DNA from: Candidatus Hydrogenedentota bacterium
GTDB taxonomy: Bacteria > Hydrogenedentota > Hydrogenedentia > Hydrogenedentiales > CAITNO01
Reading direction: 5' to 3'
Assembly (NCBI GenBank): GCA_903922535.1
Contig: CAIXUF010000437.1
Location: 1 to 8,361 of the forward strand
Length of the DNA: 8,361 bases
Shown piece by piece: positions 1 through 6,500 of this stretch (its first letter is position 1; each line of letters begins with the position of its first letter). A program made the position numbers and the translations under genes. The notes under the pieces were generated by a model that was not told the DNA's origin, did no database searches, and saw only the letters and a list, made by a program, of their open reading frames with translations.

Positions 1-23
1 GGTATGGTTACTATAGCCAGGCA

Positions 24-72
24 TCACTGAACGATGTCATGGCACATAATTCACTGAACGATGTTATGGCAC
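24..72. repeat. Two 22-bp direct repeats, 27-bp period; possible IS end
   Basis: Two copies of a 22-bp unit lie at 24-45 and 51-72. They share CACTGAACGATGT followed, after one variable base, by ATGGCAC; the only difference is C at 38 versus T at 65. The 5-bp gap gives a 27-bp period. Short tandem copies like this are a known feature of the ends of IS21-family insertion sequences, and the CGATGT core recalls such ends, but no transposase gene is visible because the window begins here. Iterons or operator repeats are alternatives. The repeat itself is certain; its identity as an IS end is inference. Confidence 0.6.
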
Positions 73-180
73 TTGATACGTACTCCATAACCTTGGGCGC
101 TGTAGGCCTGTAGCCCTTTGCGCTGTTCCGCTTTACACTTTTCGATCCCGCGCCCCGCGAGGGGTGGTCTTGTTTTGATT

Positions 181-435
181 CGCTGGCGTCCCGTTTCCCG
201 CCGATGCGGCCGCGCGGAAGACAGGGCCGGCGGGACGCTGGCGTTACGGGAACGCCAAGTCCGCATTCTCTGGGACCGCCAATCTCTTATGAAACGTCCC
301 AACTGTTAGCACTTTTAGCACGAGCTTTTTCGCGGTTTCTTACGATGGGGGCGAACTTGTTCGTCGCGGGACTCCTGATTGGCTTCCGGAAAGAAAGCCA
401 ATCAGATTGGCGCTCCCAGGGTGTGCATTCCCTGG
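181..435. repeat. Cluster of short GGGAnCGCCAA inverted-repeat units
   Basis: The unit GGGAnCGCCAA occurs on the plus strand at 248-258 and 272-282 and on the minus strand at 407-417. Looser copies lie near 183-192 (CTGGCGTCCC) and 233-243. The copy at 263-285 and the reverse complement of 404-426 match at 19 of 23 positions, so they form a long-range inverted repeat. GATTGGC/GCCAATC words at 377-383, 397-403 and 405-411 allow alternative hairpins, and CCAGGG (416-421) pairs with CCCTGG (430-435). This resembles the small dispersed palindromic elements seen in many environmental genomes; copies elsewhere in this genome cannot be seen from here. Confidence 0.5.
375..405. repeat. Perfect 11-bp stem hairpin
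   Basis: CTGATTGGCTT at 375-385 is the exact reverse complement of AAGCCAATCAG at 395-405, with a 9-base loop between them. No T run follows on either strand, so it is not a typical intrinsic terminator. The right arm also overlaps a 7-bp palindromic pair (397-403 with 405-411), so two mutually exclusive folds are possible. It sits next to the broken end of hsdM and is best read as part of the repeat cluster. Confidence 0.65.
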
Positions 436-438
436 ATT

Positions 439-1094
439 CTTGAGGTAGTCGAACGCCTCCCATAGGAACCCCGCCGACCCGCCGGCTCCGTCGTAAATCG
501 TTTCGCCAATCCTGGGCTTGACCACGCGCACGATGGCGCGGATGAGCGGACGGGGCGTGTAGTATTCGCCGCCGTTGCGACCGGCATTGCCCATCCGCTG
601 GATCTTCCCCTCGTACAGGTGGGACAGTTCGTGCTTCTCGGTCTGTGACCGGAAATGCAGTTCGTCGATGTGGTCGATGATTTCGCGCAGGTTGTAGCCG
701 CTCTGGACCCTGTTCTTGATTTCGCCGAAGATCTCGCCGATCTTGTATTCGATGGTGTTCGGACCGGTCGCCTTCAGCTTGAACCCGTGCAGGTAGGGGA
801 AGAGTTTGCGGTCCACGAAGTCGCGCAGGTCGTCGCCGGTCAGCGCCTTGTTGTGGTCCACCCTGCCGTCCCGGCCCTTCGGTGCGGCCCAGCGGCCCAG
901 CGGTACAGCGCGCCGAGGATGTAGGCGTACTTCTTCCCCTCCAGTTCCGCCTCCATCGCCCGGTCCTGTTCCAGTTCATCCAGATACTTCAGGAACAGCA
1001 ACCACGACGACTGCTCCACGTAGTCCAGTTCGGTGGTACACCCCGCCTCTTTCCAAAGGACGTCATCAATGTTCCGAAATGCCTGCTCAAACAT
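439..1094 (-). pseudogene. hsdM: Type I restriction-modification methylase subunit M, truncated and frameshifted
   Basis: Remnant of the N6-adenine methyltransferase subunit of a type I restriction-modification system. ATG at 1094-1092 opens a 66-residue segment (MFEQAFRNIDDVLWKEAG to ...YAYILGALYRW). The reading frame then breaks and resumes in another frame as VDHNKALTGDDLRDFVDRKLF. Removing one copy of the 8-bp duplication at 887-902 restores a continuous frame of exactly 216 codons. That product holds the HsdM N-terminal helical domain (about 1-150), the NGGEYYTPRPL motif (171-181) that precedes the catalytic domain, and SAM-binding motif I as DGAGGSAGFL (199-208). Homology stops after FDYLK, at the repeat cluster. 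The NPPY/F catalytic motif and about half of the usual ~500 residues are missing, and no hsdS or hsdR lies in the window. It cannot encode an active methylase. Confidence 0.88.
887..902. repeat. 8-bp tandem duplication that breaks hsdM
   Basis: GCCCAGCG is present twice in direct succession, at 887-894 and 895-902 (plus-strand reading). A single copy gives, on the minus strand, the HsdM-like peptide YRWAAPKGRDGRVDHNKAL. Two copies shift the frame and lead to a stop at 842-840. This is the cause of the frameshift and is typical of replication slippage. Confidence 0.9.
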
Positions 1095-1346
1095 AGTTCC
1101 CACCGCTTGGGTCGCGCTGATTGCCCCTGCCGGGAAACGCCCCCTGCCAACACGATAGCAGGAAGCGCGTTCACCATCAACACGCGAGAAAGCAGAATTT
1201 GTTGCAGAAACTGTCTGGAGCCATAATATCGTCATCATGGAGTGCCCTGTGAGGTGGACATCAAACAAGATGACCTCCCCCTTCAAAGGAAGACTTTGCC
1301 CGCTCACAGGTTGGACCCAATAATGAAGCGGACCAAGGAGAAAGTC
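1095..1346. other. Intergenic region between hsdM remnant and nuclease gene
   Basis: Apart from the DUF1016 scar, no gene is visible. The downstream nuclease frame stays open back to an ATG at 1242, but the added 35 residues do not look like the family and lack a ribosome binding site. A weak promoter-like pair, TTGCAG (1202-1207) and TAATAT (1224-1229) with a 16-bp spacer, lies inside the scar; because those bases are explained by coding homology, I do not call a promoter. Confidence 0.4.
1201..1241 (+). pseudogene. Scar of a second DUF1016/YhcG-type nuclease gene
   Basis: This stretch matches 1650-1690, inside the intact DUF1016 gene downstream, at 36 of 41 positions without gaps. It translates in the corresponding frame as VAETVWSHNIVIME, against VAEIAWGQNIVIME in the intact protein. 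The WSHN form is closer, as I recall the family, to the usual P-W-[SG]-H-N motif, so the scar probably derives from a different DUF1016 gene rather than from a recent copy of the neighbour. Similarity fades upstream (about 1185-1200, where KAEF may match KLQQL) and stops abruptly at 1242. Nothing else of such a gene is visible, so this is a deletion or recombination remnant. Confidence 0.7.
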
Positions 1347-2363
1347 ATGCCTGACCTGATTCCTGCTGCGTATGCCGCCCTGCTGGGGGCGGTGAAGGAC
1401 CGTATCCGGTCCGCCCAGTACGCAGCACTCAAGGCGGTCAACAAAGAGTTGATTGCCCTGTACTGGGACATTGGACGGATGATTGTTGAGCGCCAGCAGG
1501 GTGAATCCTGGGGCAAGGCGGTTGTTGAGAACCTCGCCCATGATCTTCAGGACGAATTTCCGGGAATCAAGGGATACTCCGCCCGTAACCTGTTATATAT
1601 GAGGAACGTCTACACCGCGTACCGCGATTCGGCAAAATTGCAACAACTTGTTGCAGAAATTGCCTGGGGCCAGAATATTGTCATCATGGAACGCTGCAAG
1701 GACCCGCTCCAGCGGGAATTCTACCTCCGGATGGCCCGCTGCATGGGATGGTCGCGCAGCGTCCTGGTCCACCAGATCGAGAACCAGAACTACGAAAAGA
1801 CGCTGCTCAGCCAGAACAACTTCGACGCAGCGCTCCCCGAATCCGTCCGCGGCCAGGCCAAACTCGCCCTCAAGGATGAGTACCTTTTCGACTTCCTTGA
1901 ACTTGGCGAGGAGCATTCCGAGCGCGAACTGGAGCGGGCCATTCTCGCCCGTGTCGAACGCTTTCTCAGCGCCATGGGCGGCATGTTCGGATTCATCGGC
2001 AGCCAGTACCGCGTCGAGACCGGGGACAGGGAATACTTCATTGACCTCCTGCTCTTCCACCGGCGGCTCCGCTGCCTCGTGGCGCTGGAACTGAAGGTTG
2101 GCGAATTCGAGCCGGAACATGTCGGCAAGATGCAGTTCTATCTTGCCCTGCTTGACGACACCGTCCGCGAGGACGGCGAGAACCCCTCCATCGGCATCAT
2201 CCTCTGCAAGAGCAAGGACAAGACCATCGTGGAGTACGCGCTGCGCAACTCCGCCAAACCCATTGGCGGCGCCGAATATCGAATCCTGCCCGCCCTGCCC
2301 CAAGAACTGCACGGTTTGCTGCCCGAGCCGGAAGACATCACGCGGTTGATGGAAGATCTGTGA
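1347..2363 (+). CDS. DUF1016 family (YhcG-like) PD-(D/E)XK nuclease domain protein
   Basis: 338-residue protein of the DUF1016/YhcG family, predicted DNA nucleases of the PD-(D/E)XK superfamily. The N-terminal DUF1016_N region (about 8-150) contains AVNKELIALYWDIGRMI, the GYSARNLLYMR segment and VAEIAWGQNIVIMERCKD. The C-terminal nuclease domain (about 170-320) shows the catalytic pattern D233 (FIDLLLFH), E248-x-K250 (ALELKVG) and Q263 (KMQFYL), so the active site looks intact. Length is normal for the family. I chose ATG 1347 because AAGGAG at 1335-1340 lies 6 bases upstream and homology begins there; an ATG at 1323 has no such site. Family members are often encoded beside type I restriction-modification genes, which fits the hsdM remnant on the other side. 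The precise biological role of the family is not settled; a part in defence is inference. Confidence 0.9.
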   Translation: MPDLIPAAYAALLGAVKDRIRSAQYAALKAVNKELIALYWDIGRMIVERQQGESWGKAVVENLAHDLQDEFPGIKGYSARNLLYMRNVYTAYRDSAKLQQLVAEIAWGQNIVIMERCKDPLQREFYLRMARCMGWSRSVLVHQIENQNYEKTLLSQNNFDAALPESVRGQAKLALKDEYLFDFLELGEEHSERELERAILARVERFLSAMGGMFGFIGSQYRVETGDREYFIDLLLFHRRLRCLVALELKVGEFEPEHVGKMQFYLALLDDTVREDGENPSIGIILCKSKDKTIVEYALRNSAKPIGGAEYRILPALPQELHGLLPEPEDITRLMEDL

Positions 2364-2392
2364 GCAGTCAGAAGCGAGAGGAGAAACATGCG

Positions 2393-3337
2393 ATGAATTC
2401 GAGAGAGCGCGTTTTCACAACACTGCGGCATCAGGAACCGGACAGGGTTCCGTTCAACATGCGGGTATGCGGTGAAATCCTGGAGCGGTTACGCGTAATC
2501 ACAGGCGACCCCGAGGTCGACTGGTACGCCCATTTCGGCCACGATATTCGTCCGGAAGACGGGTTTGAATTCCCCGCCTGTCCCGAAGGCGTGGCCCCAT
2601 GGGACTGGACGCCCATGCCCACGGAAGCCGAACAGGCCCTGGTGTCTGACAGGATCAGTGGGCACAAGGCATGCGGCCAGGTGGTTTGCAGCGGTTACCA
2701 GATGGGCATTTTCGAACATGCCAAGGAATGGTTTGGCGATGTGGACACCCTGCTGATGCCCTACACCGAACCAGAACGCTTCGAGCGCATGCTGGATCGC
2801 ATCATGCAATGGAAGATGGCCGTTTACGGCCTCTGGGTCCAACTGGGCGTGGACGTGGTGTGGATTGGCGACGACCTGGGCACCCAGCGCTCTTTGGTCA
2901 TGAGTCCCGATGATTATCGTCAATGGTACAAGCCGCGCCATCAGGAACTGATTAAACACCTGAAAGGGCTCAATCCACAGGTCTATGTCGCCTTTCATTC
3001 CTGCGGCCATGTTACTCCCCTCATACCCGACCTTATCGAAATGGGCGTGGACATCCTGGAGGCGGTGCAGGCCGAGACGATGGACATCGCCCAACTCAAA
3101 CGTGAGTTTGGAAAGGATCTTTCCTTTTGGGGGGGCGTGGGTGCGCAAAGCGTGCTGGCGCGAAAGGAGCGCGGGGAGGTAATCTCTGGCGTGCGGAAAA
3201 CACTGGAAATCATGATGCCGGGCGGGGGATATATCGCATCACCCTGCCACACGCTTACCGAAGAGGTCTCCTGGGAAAACATTCTGGCGTACCATGAGGC
3301 CATTCAGCTTTATCGGCACTACGAGAAGACTTTCTAG
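2393..3337 (+). CDS. Uroporphyrinogen decarboxylase (URO-D) superfamily, methyltransferase-like
   Basis: 314-residue TIM-barrel protein of the URO-D superfamily. The start MNSRERVFTTLRHQEPDRVPF is the standard opening of the family. Others: GDDLGTQR (159-166), SPDDYRQWYKPRHQEL (171-186), FHSCGHVTPLIPDL (201-214), FWGGVG (245-250) and GGGYIASPCHTL (277-288). H202, C204 and C285 match the His-x-Cys...Cys zinc site of corrinoid-dependent methyltransferases such as MtaA and MtbA, so methyl transfer from a corrinoid protein is more likely than heme synthesis. No corrinoid protein or reductive activase is nearby, so the substrate is unknown. ATG 2393 has an AGAGGAG site at 2377-2383; a GTG at 2360 overlapping the previous stop adds 11 atypical residues and is rejected. 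The 29-nt gap to the nuclease gene allows co-transcription, but no functional link is apparent. Confidence 0.88.
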   Translation: MNSRERVFTTLRHQEPDRVPFNMRVCGEILERLRVITGDPEVDWYAHFGHDIRPEDGFEFPACPEGVAPWDWTPMPTEAEQALVSDRISGHKACGQVVCSGYQMGIFEHAKEWFGDVDTLLMPYTEPERFERMLDRIMQWKMAVYGLWVQLGVDVVWIGDDLGTQRSLVMSPDDYRQWYKPRHQELIKHLKGLNPQVYVAFHSCGHVTPLIPDLIEMGVDILEAVQAETMDIAQLKREFGKDLSFWGGVGAQSVLARKERGEVISGVRKTLEIMMPGGGYIASPCHTLTEEVSWENILAYHEAIQLYRHYEKTF

Positions 3338-3399
3338 AACAACCGCCTTTTGTTGGGGACCAGCGGGCTTGTCTCACCTGCGCATCTTTTCACAAATTC

Positions 3400-3426
3400 T
3401 TGAAGCTCGATTTCTTTATCTATAGA
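3400..3426 (+). promoter_or_regulatory. Possible sigma-70-like promoter
   Basis: TTGAAG (3400-3405) and TATAGA (3421-3426) are separated by 15 bp, shorter than the usual 17, inside the AT-rich patch upstream of the 989-residue secreted protein. If used, the leader would be about 100 nt and include the palindrome at 3442-3453. Weak evidence: position and composition only. Confidence 0.25.
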
Positions 3427-3441
3427 CTCTCATAAACTGGT

Positions 3442-3453
3442 GTTCCCGGGAAC
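3442..3453. promoter_or_regulatory. 12-bp perfect palindrome, possible operator
   Basis: GTTCCCGGGAAC is a perfect palindrome located 16-27 bp downstream of the putative -10 element and about 80 bp before the start codon. Its position suits a regulator binding site. It could equally be a chance palindrome or a relic of the GGGA(A)C-type repeats seen at 181-435. Confidence 0.3.
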
Positions 3454-3530
3454 TTTCACCCGGCGCGGCTGATCACCGCACGTACCCCGGCGGCATTTTC
3501 CAGGACTTTCCGTGAACAAAAGGCTTAGTC

Positions 3531-6500
3531 ATGTTTGGGCAGAGTATTGCCTTTATTGGGGTATGCGCATTTTTCCTGCTTGGGCCGCTTGCGCCGACAG
3601 GCGGTGTCACACCCGCTTTCGGCGCGCAGGGTCCGGCCAACCCGGTCAACCCGCCCGGTGGCGCACACTACAGCGCGGTCTCCTGGACCGACGCTTCGGG
3701 CGGGCTGTGGCTCTTCGGAGGCTGCCGCGCAATGGAAGCGGGCAATGGGAAAACCCTTGACCGCCTTTGGAAATATGACCGCGCCGCGGACAATTGGGTT
3801 CTGATGAAAAGCGGTTTGACGGCTGACCGGCCCGGGATCTATGCCGCGGTCGGAAGGGCCGCGGCGACCGAAACCCCTGAGGCGCGTACTCAAGCACTCT
3901 CGTGGACCGACGGCTCGGGCGTGCTTTGGCTCTTGGGCGATGCCGGGTACGCCGGTGCGACCGGTGCCGGCAATCTCAACGATTTGTGGAAATATGACCC
4001 GGCAACGGGGAACTGGGTTTGGATAAAGGGCGTCGCGGCAGGCTACACGTCCGTTGCGCGCAAGTATTCGTTTTCATGGAAAAACGACGCGGGCACCCTG
4101 TGGCTTTTCGGCGGCCGGGGCTGTGACTGCTCCGGGTATGATGCCTGTCTCTTCGAACTGTGGCGGGACAATATCAAGGACACGCCCTCGCCCCCGCCGG
4201 TGATAGACCTTTTCGGTGAGGCCACGGCAACCGTGCCGTGCGGCAGCGCCTACTCCGATGCGGGGGCTTTGGCCCTGGACGGCAACTGCCTGGGCGATCA
4301 AACCGGCAACATTGTCGTCACCAACCAGGTGAACACGAAAGAGGCGGGCGTCTACACCGTGCGGTACAACGTGAAAGACGGCGAGGGAAACCGCGCCAAC
4401 GAGGCCACGCGCACGGTGACCGTGATGGACACAGAACCGCCCGTGATGACGCTGCTGGGCGAACTCGAAGTCACCGTGGAGTGCGGCGGCAAGTACGTGG
4501 ACGAGGGCGCCGTTTCGCTGGACGCCTGCGCGGGCAGCGTACCTGTTGAGGTGGGCGGTGACAGGGTGAACGATGCGGCGCCCGGCACCTACACCCTTGT
4601 CTACAGTTCGCATGATGAATGCTGCAACAGCGCCGTTGAACTGGCACGGAGGGTGACCGTCACGGACGCCCCGCCGATCATCACCTCCTGCCCGGCGGAC
4701 GCGGTTGCCGTGGCCGATGGGGACGGCAGCGCGCTGGTGCCCGATTTGACGGGAACCTTCCAGGCCTGGGACAGGTGTTCCGGCGAAGTGACAAAGACAC
4801 AGTTCCCGCCCGCGCGCACGACCGTCCCGGTGGGCAAGCATGCCGTCATGCTGACGGCGACGGACACCGCCGGCAACACTACCGAATGCAAGATCACCCT
4901 GACCGTTCACGAGGCGCAGAATCCGGCCATCTATGACGCGGCAGACGCAACGTCGGACCTGGCGGCCGATTCCGGGACGCTCGCCGTTGACACCTCGGCG
5001 ATGACCATGGCCCTTGATGGCATGGTCATCGCCTCCGGTGCCGACGCGGGCGGCGTGTGCGTCTTTCATTTCAGGGATGTGAGCGTTGCCTCCGGGGTCA
5101 TCGTGAACGTGACCGGCGCGCGGCCTTTGTCCATAGCCGCGGCCGGTGACATGATCTGGCTTGCAAGCGTGGACGTCCCCCCCGGCACCCTCGGCGGCGG
5201 CGCAGGTGGCGCGGGCGGCAGCGCGGACGGCGCGGGCGCCACTCCAACCGTTCACGCCGGGAAGGGGGCCCCGGGCAGCGCGGGTTATGGCGCCTATGGC
5301 ACGCCGGGTGCCGGCGGCGGCATTGGTGAGCAGGGCGGCGCGGCGGATTTCAACGCGCTTCCGAATGGCACCGCCCTTGCGGCCGGCAATGGTGGCGGTG
5401 GCGGTGGCGGCGGGACCGCCGGCGGCGGCGCAAAAGGCGCCGATGGCGGCGGTGCCTTCGTTCTCGCCGCCCGGGGCCTGCTTCGGGTTGACGGCGGCCG
5501 GTTCAGTGTGAACGCCGCCGATCCCGCCGCGGCCGCCGCAGACGGTGCCGTAAAGAACGGCGGCAAGGGCGGCCGCGGAACACCGGGCATGATTAAGCTG
5601 ATGGGTTCAGTGGTGCTTGCCGAAGGCCGGACCATTCAAATGATCAACGCACCCGACGGGCAACCCGAACACAACGGCCGCTTCACCCGGCTGTCCAACA
5701 TGAACGCCGAAATGCTGGCGGCGCACACACCGTCTTTTGACAAGACGGACGGCCATTCCACACCGGTTGTCGGCGAGGACGCCTGCAGCGCCTTTCTTAG
5801 GGCGAACAATCCGCTCCTTCTGGCACCCTCGCCCAAGATTCCACAGATCTTCGGCGGCCCGGCGACGGTCGGCCGCCTCAAAGCCAACTATTGGAACCGG
5901 GACGGCGTAAACACGCTGATTCCCGACGACGGCCGGTTGCGCTACACCGTGCTGCGCCAGCCCCCGTCGGGCGGCGCATCGGTCTTTGCAGGATATGACC
6001 AGGTGTTTGTGAAGAACACAAGCGGGGCGGCCGTGGACAATGTTGCCATTGCGGGAAAAGGCATCTCGCCCCAGTTGCTTCCAAAGAGTTCCACCGGCAC
6101 CGGTGTGCTCGGACAGTTGCCGGCGGGCGCCGTCTGGACCACCACGGTGCCCGCGGGCAGTGTGGTAATCATCTACACGAAACCCGGCATTATGCCGGCG
6201 AGCCAGACAATCAATGAGAACGCCGCCGCCCAATTCACCGTCTCGACCGCGTCAACCAACATTGCCCTGGCCTACCAGTGGCGCCACAATGGGGCTGACC
6301 TGGCAAACAGCCCGAAGTATTCCGGAGCAAACACCGAAACACTCCGCATAAATGATTGTCTCGGCAAGGACGAGGGTCTGTACACCTGCGTGGTCACCGA
6401 TCCGGGCGTCGGATCCTTTGAAATACTCCCGTCAAGCCAGGGAGGGACGCTCAAGGTGTCGGCCCCGGCACTCCCGGCCACGCCGGCCCGCCAGCGCTGA
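3531..6500 (+). CDS. Secreted mosaic protein: Kelch-like, DUF5011-like, HYR-like, Gly-rich and Ig-like domains
   Basis: 989-residue exported protein of unknown specific function. Residues 1-31 form a signal-peptide-like hydrophobic segment with a plausible cut after AFG (29-31), but its n-region has no Lys or Arg. Three Kelch-like units follow (about 46-95, 120-166, 176-212), with SWTDxSGxLWLFGG and DLWKYDPATGNWVW repeats; a full propeller needs six or seven, so this one looks partial. Two DUF5011-like Ig domains lie at about 223-299 and 302-378, then a HYR-like domain at 380-460 (VPVGKHAVMLTATDTAGN). Residues 552-686 are Gly/Ala-rich. The C terminus (886-977) is Ig-like, with YQWRHNG and the D-E-G-x-Y-x-C signature (947-953). 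No transmembrane helix or sorting signal is seen at the end. AAAAGG at 3518-3523 precedes ATG 3531, and an in-frame TGA at 3513 rules out extension. Surface or matrix adhesion is a guess. Confidence 0.85.
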   Translation: MFGQSIAFIGVCAFFLLGPLAPTGGVTPAFGAQGPANPVNPPGGAHYSAVSWTDASGGLWLFGGCRAMEAGNGKTLDRLWKYDRAADNWVLMKSGLTADRPGIYAAVGRAAATETPEARTQALSWTDGSGVLWLLGDAGYAGATGAGNLNDLWKYDPATGNWVWIKGVAAGYTSVARKYSFSWKNDAGTLWLFGGRGCDCSGYDACLFELWRDNIKDTPSPPPVIDLFGEATATVPCGSAYSDAGALALDGNCLGDQTGNIVVTNQVNTKEAGVYTVRYNVKDGEGNRANEATRTVTVMDTEPPVMTLLGELEVTVECGGKYVDEGAVSLDACAGSVPVEVGGDRVNDAAPGTYTLVYSSHDECCNSAVELARRVTVTDAPPIITSCPADAVAVADGDGSALVPDLTGTFQAWDRCSGEVTKTQFPPARTTVPVGKHAVMLTATDTAGNTTECKITLTVHEAQNPAIYDAADATSDLAADSGTLAVDTSAMTMALDGMVIASGADAGGVCVFHFRDVSVASGVIVNVTGARPLSIAAAGDMIWLASVDVPPGTLGGGAGGAGGSADGAGATPTVHAGKGAPGSAGYGAYGTPGAGGGIGEQGGAADFNALPNGTALAAGNGGGGGGGGTAGGGAKGADGGGAFVLAARGLLRVDGGRFSVNAADPAAAAADGAVKNGGKGGRGTPGMIKLMGSVVLAEGRTIQMINAPDGQPEHNGRFTRLSNMNAEMLAAHTPSFDKTDGHSTPVVGEDACSAFLRANNPLLLAPSPKIPQIFGGPATVGRLKANYWNRDGVNTLIPDDGRLRYTVLRQPPSGGASVFAGYDQVFVKNTSGAAVDNVAIAGKGISPQLLPKSSTGTGVLGQLPAGAVWTTTVPAGSVVIIYTKPGIMPASQTINENAAAQFTVSTASTNIALAYQWRHNGADLANSPKYSGANTETLRINDCLGKDEGLYTCVVTDPGVGSFEILPSSQGGTLKVSAPALPATPARQR
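5184..5588 (+). repeat. Low-complexity Gly/Ala-coding region
   Basis: GGC/GGT/GCG-rich DNA encoding residues 552-686 of the secreted protein, including eight consecutive Gly codons (GGNGGN runs) at about 5388-5415. Gly-rich inserts that end in a segment like GAFVLAARGLLRVDGGRFSVNA (split here at 641-662) are common in large surface proteins of environmental bacteria. Such DNA is prone to slippage and to sequencing errors, so copy number here may vary. Confidence 0.6.

Larger units (their letters stand above)
73..438. other. Gene-free, repeat-rich region
   Basis: No convincing protein is encoded on either strand between the direct repeats and the hsdM remnant. Open frames here are short, rich in Arg, Pro and Ser, and match no family I recognise. 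What can be seen is a cluster of short inverted repeats (181-435), a 12-bp palindrome CGAACTTGTTCG at 352-363, and a strong hairpin at 375-405. The stretch looks like a junction produced by repeat insertion or deletion. Confidence 0.6.
3338..3530. other. Intergenic region upstream of the secreted protein gene
   Basis: A 193-nt gap with an AT-richer patch at about 3385-3440 in an otherwise GC-rich context, a 12-bp palindrome at 3442-3453 and a possible promoter at 3400-3426. No convincing terminator for the preceding gene is seen; AACAA...TTGTT just after the stop forms only a weak stem. Confidence 0.5.

Noticed and set aside
1..435. CRISPR array
   Set aside because: Only two direct repeats with a 5-bp gap are present and the other repeats are inverted and irregular; there are no regular spacers and no cas genes.
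287..979. Long minus-strand open frame across the hsdM remnant
   Set aside because: Its translation is Arg/Pro-rich with no family features, and it overlaps the two frames that carry clear HsdM sequence.
1242..1346. N-terminal extension of the DUF1016 protein from ATG 1242 or ATG 1323
   Set aside because: The added residues do not resemble the family, no ribosome binding site precedes either ATG, and ATG 1347 has a well-placed AAGGAG.
1593..2312. Minus-strand open frame opposite the DUF1016 gene
   Set aside because: It mirrors the true gene codon for codon and has no recognisable domain; the plus frame carries catalytic motifs and a ribosome binding site.
2360..2392. GTG 2360 as start of the URO-D-like protein, overlapping the nuclease stop
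   Set aside because: The family's standard opening begins at Met 2393, which has its own AGAGGAG site; the extra 11 residues are atypical.
4074..5255. 393-codon minus-strand open frame
   Set aside because: It lies opposite the secreted-protein gene and is rich in Arg, Gly, Ala and His, a by-product of GC-rich coding sequence; the plus-strand frame has recognisable domains.
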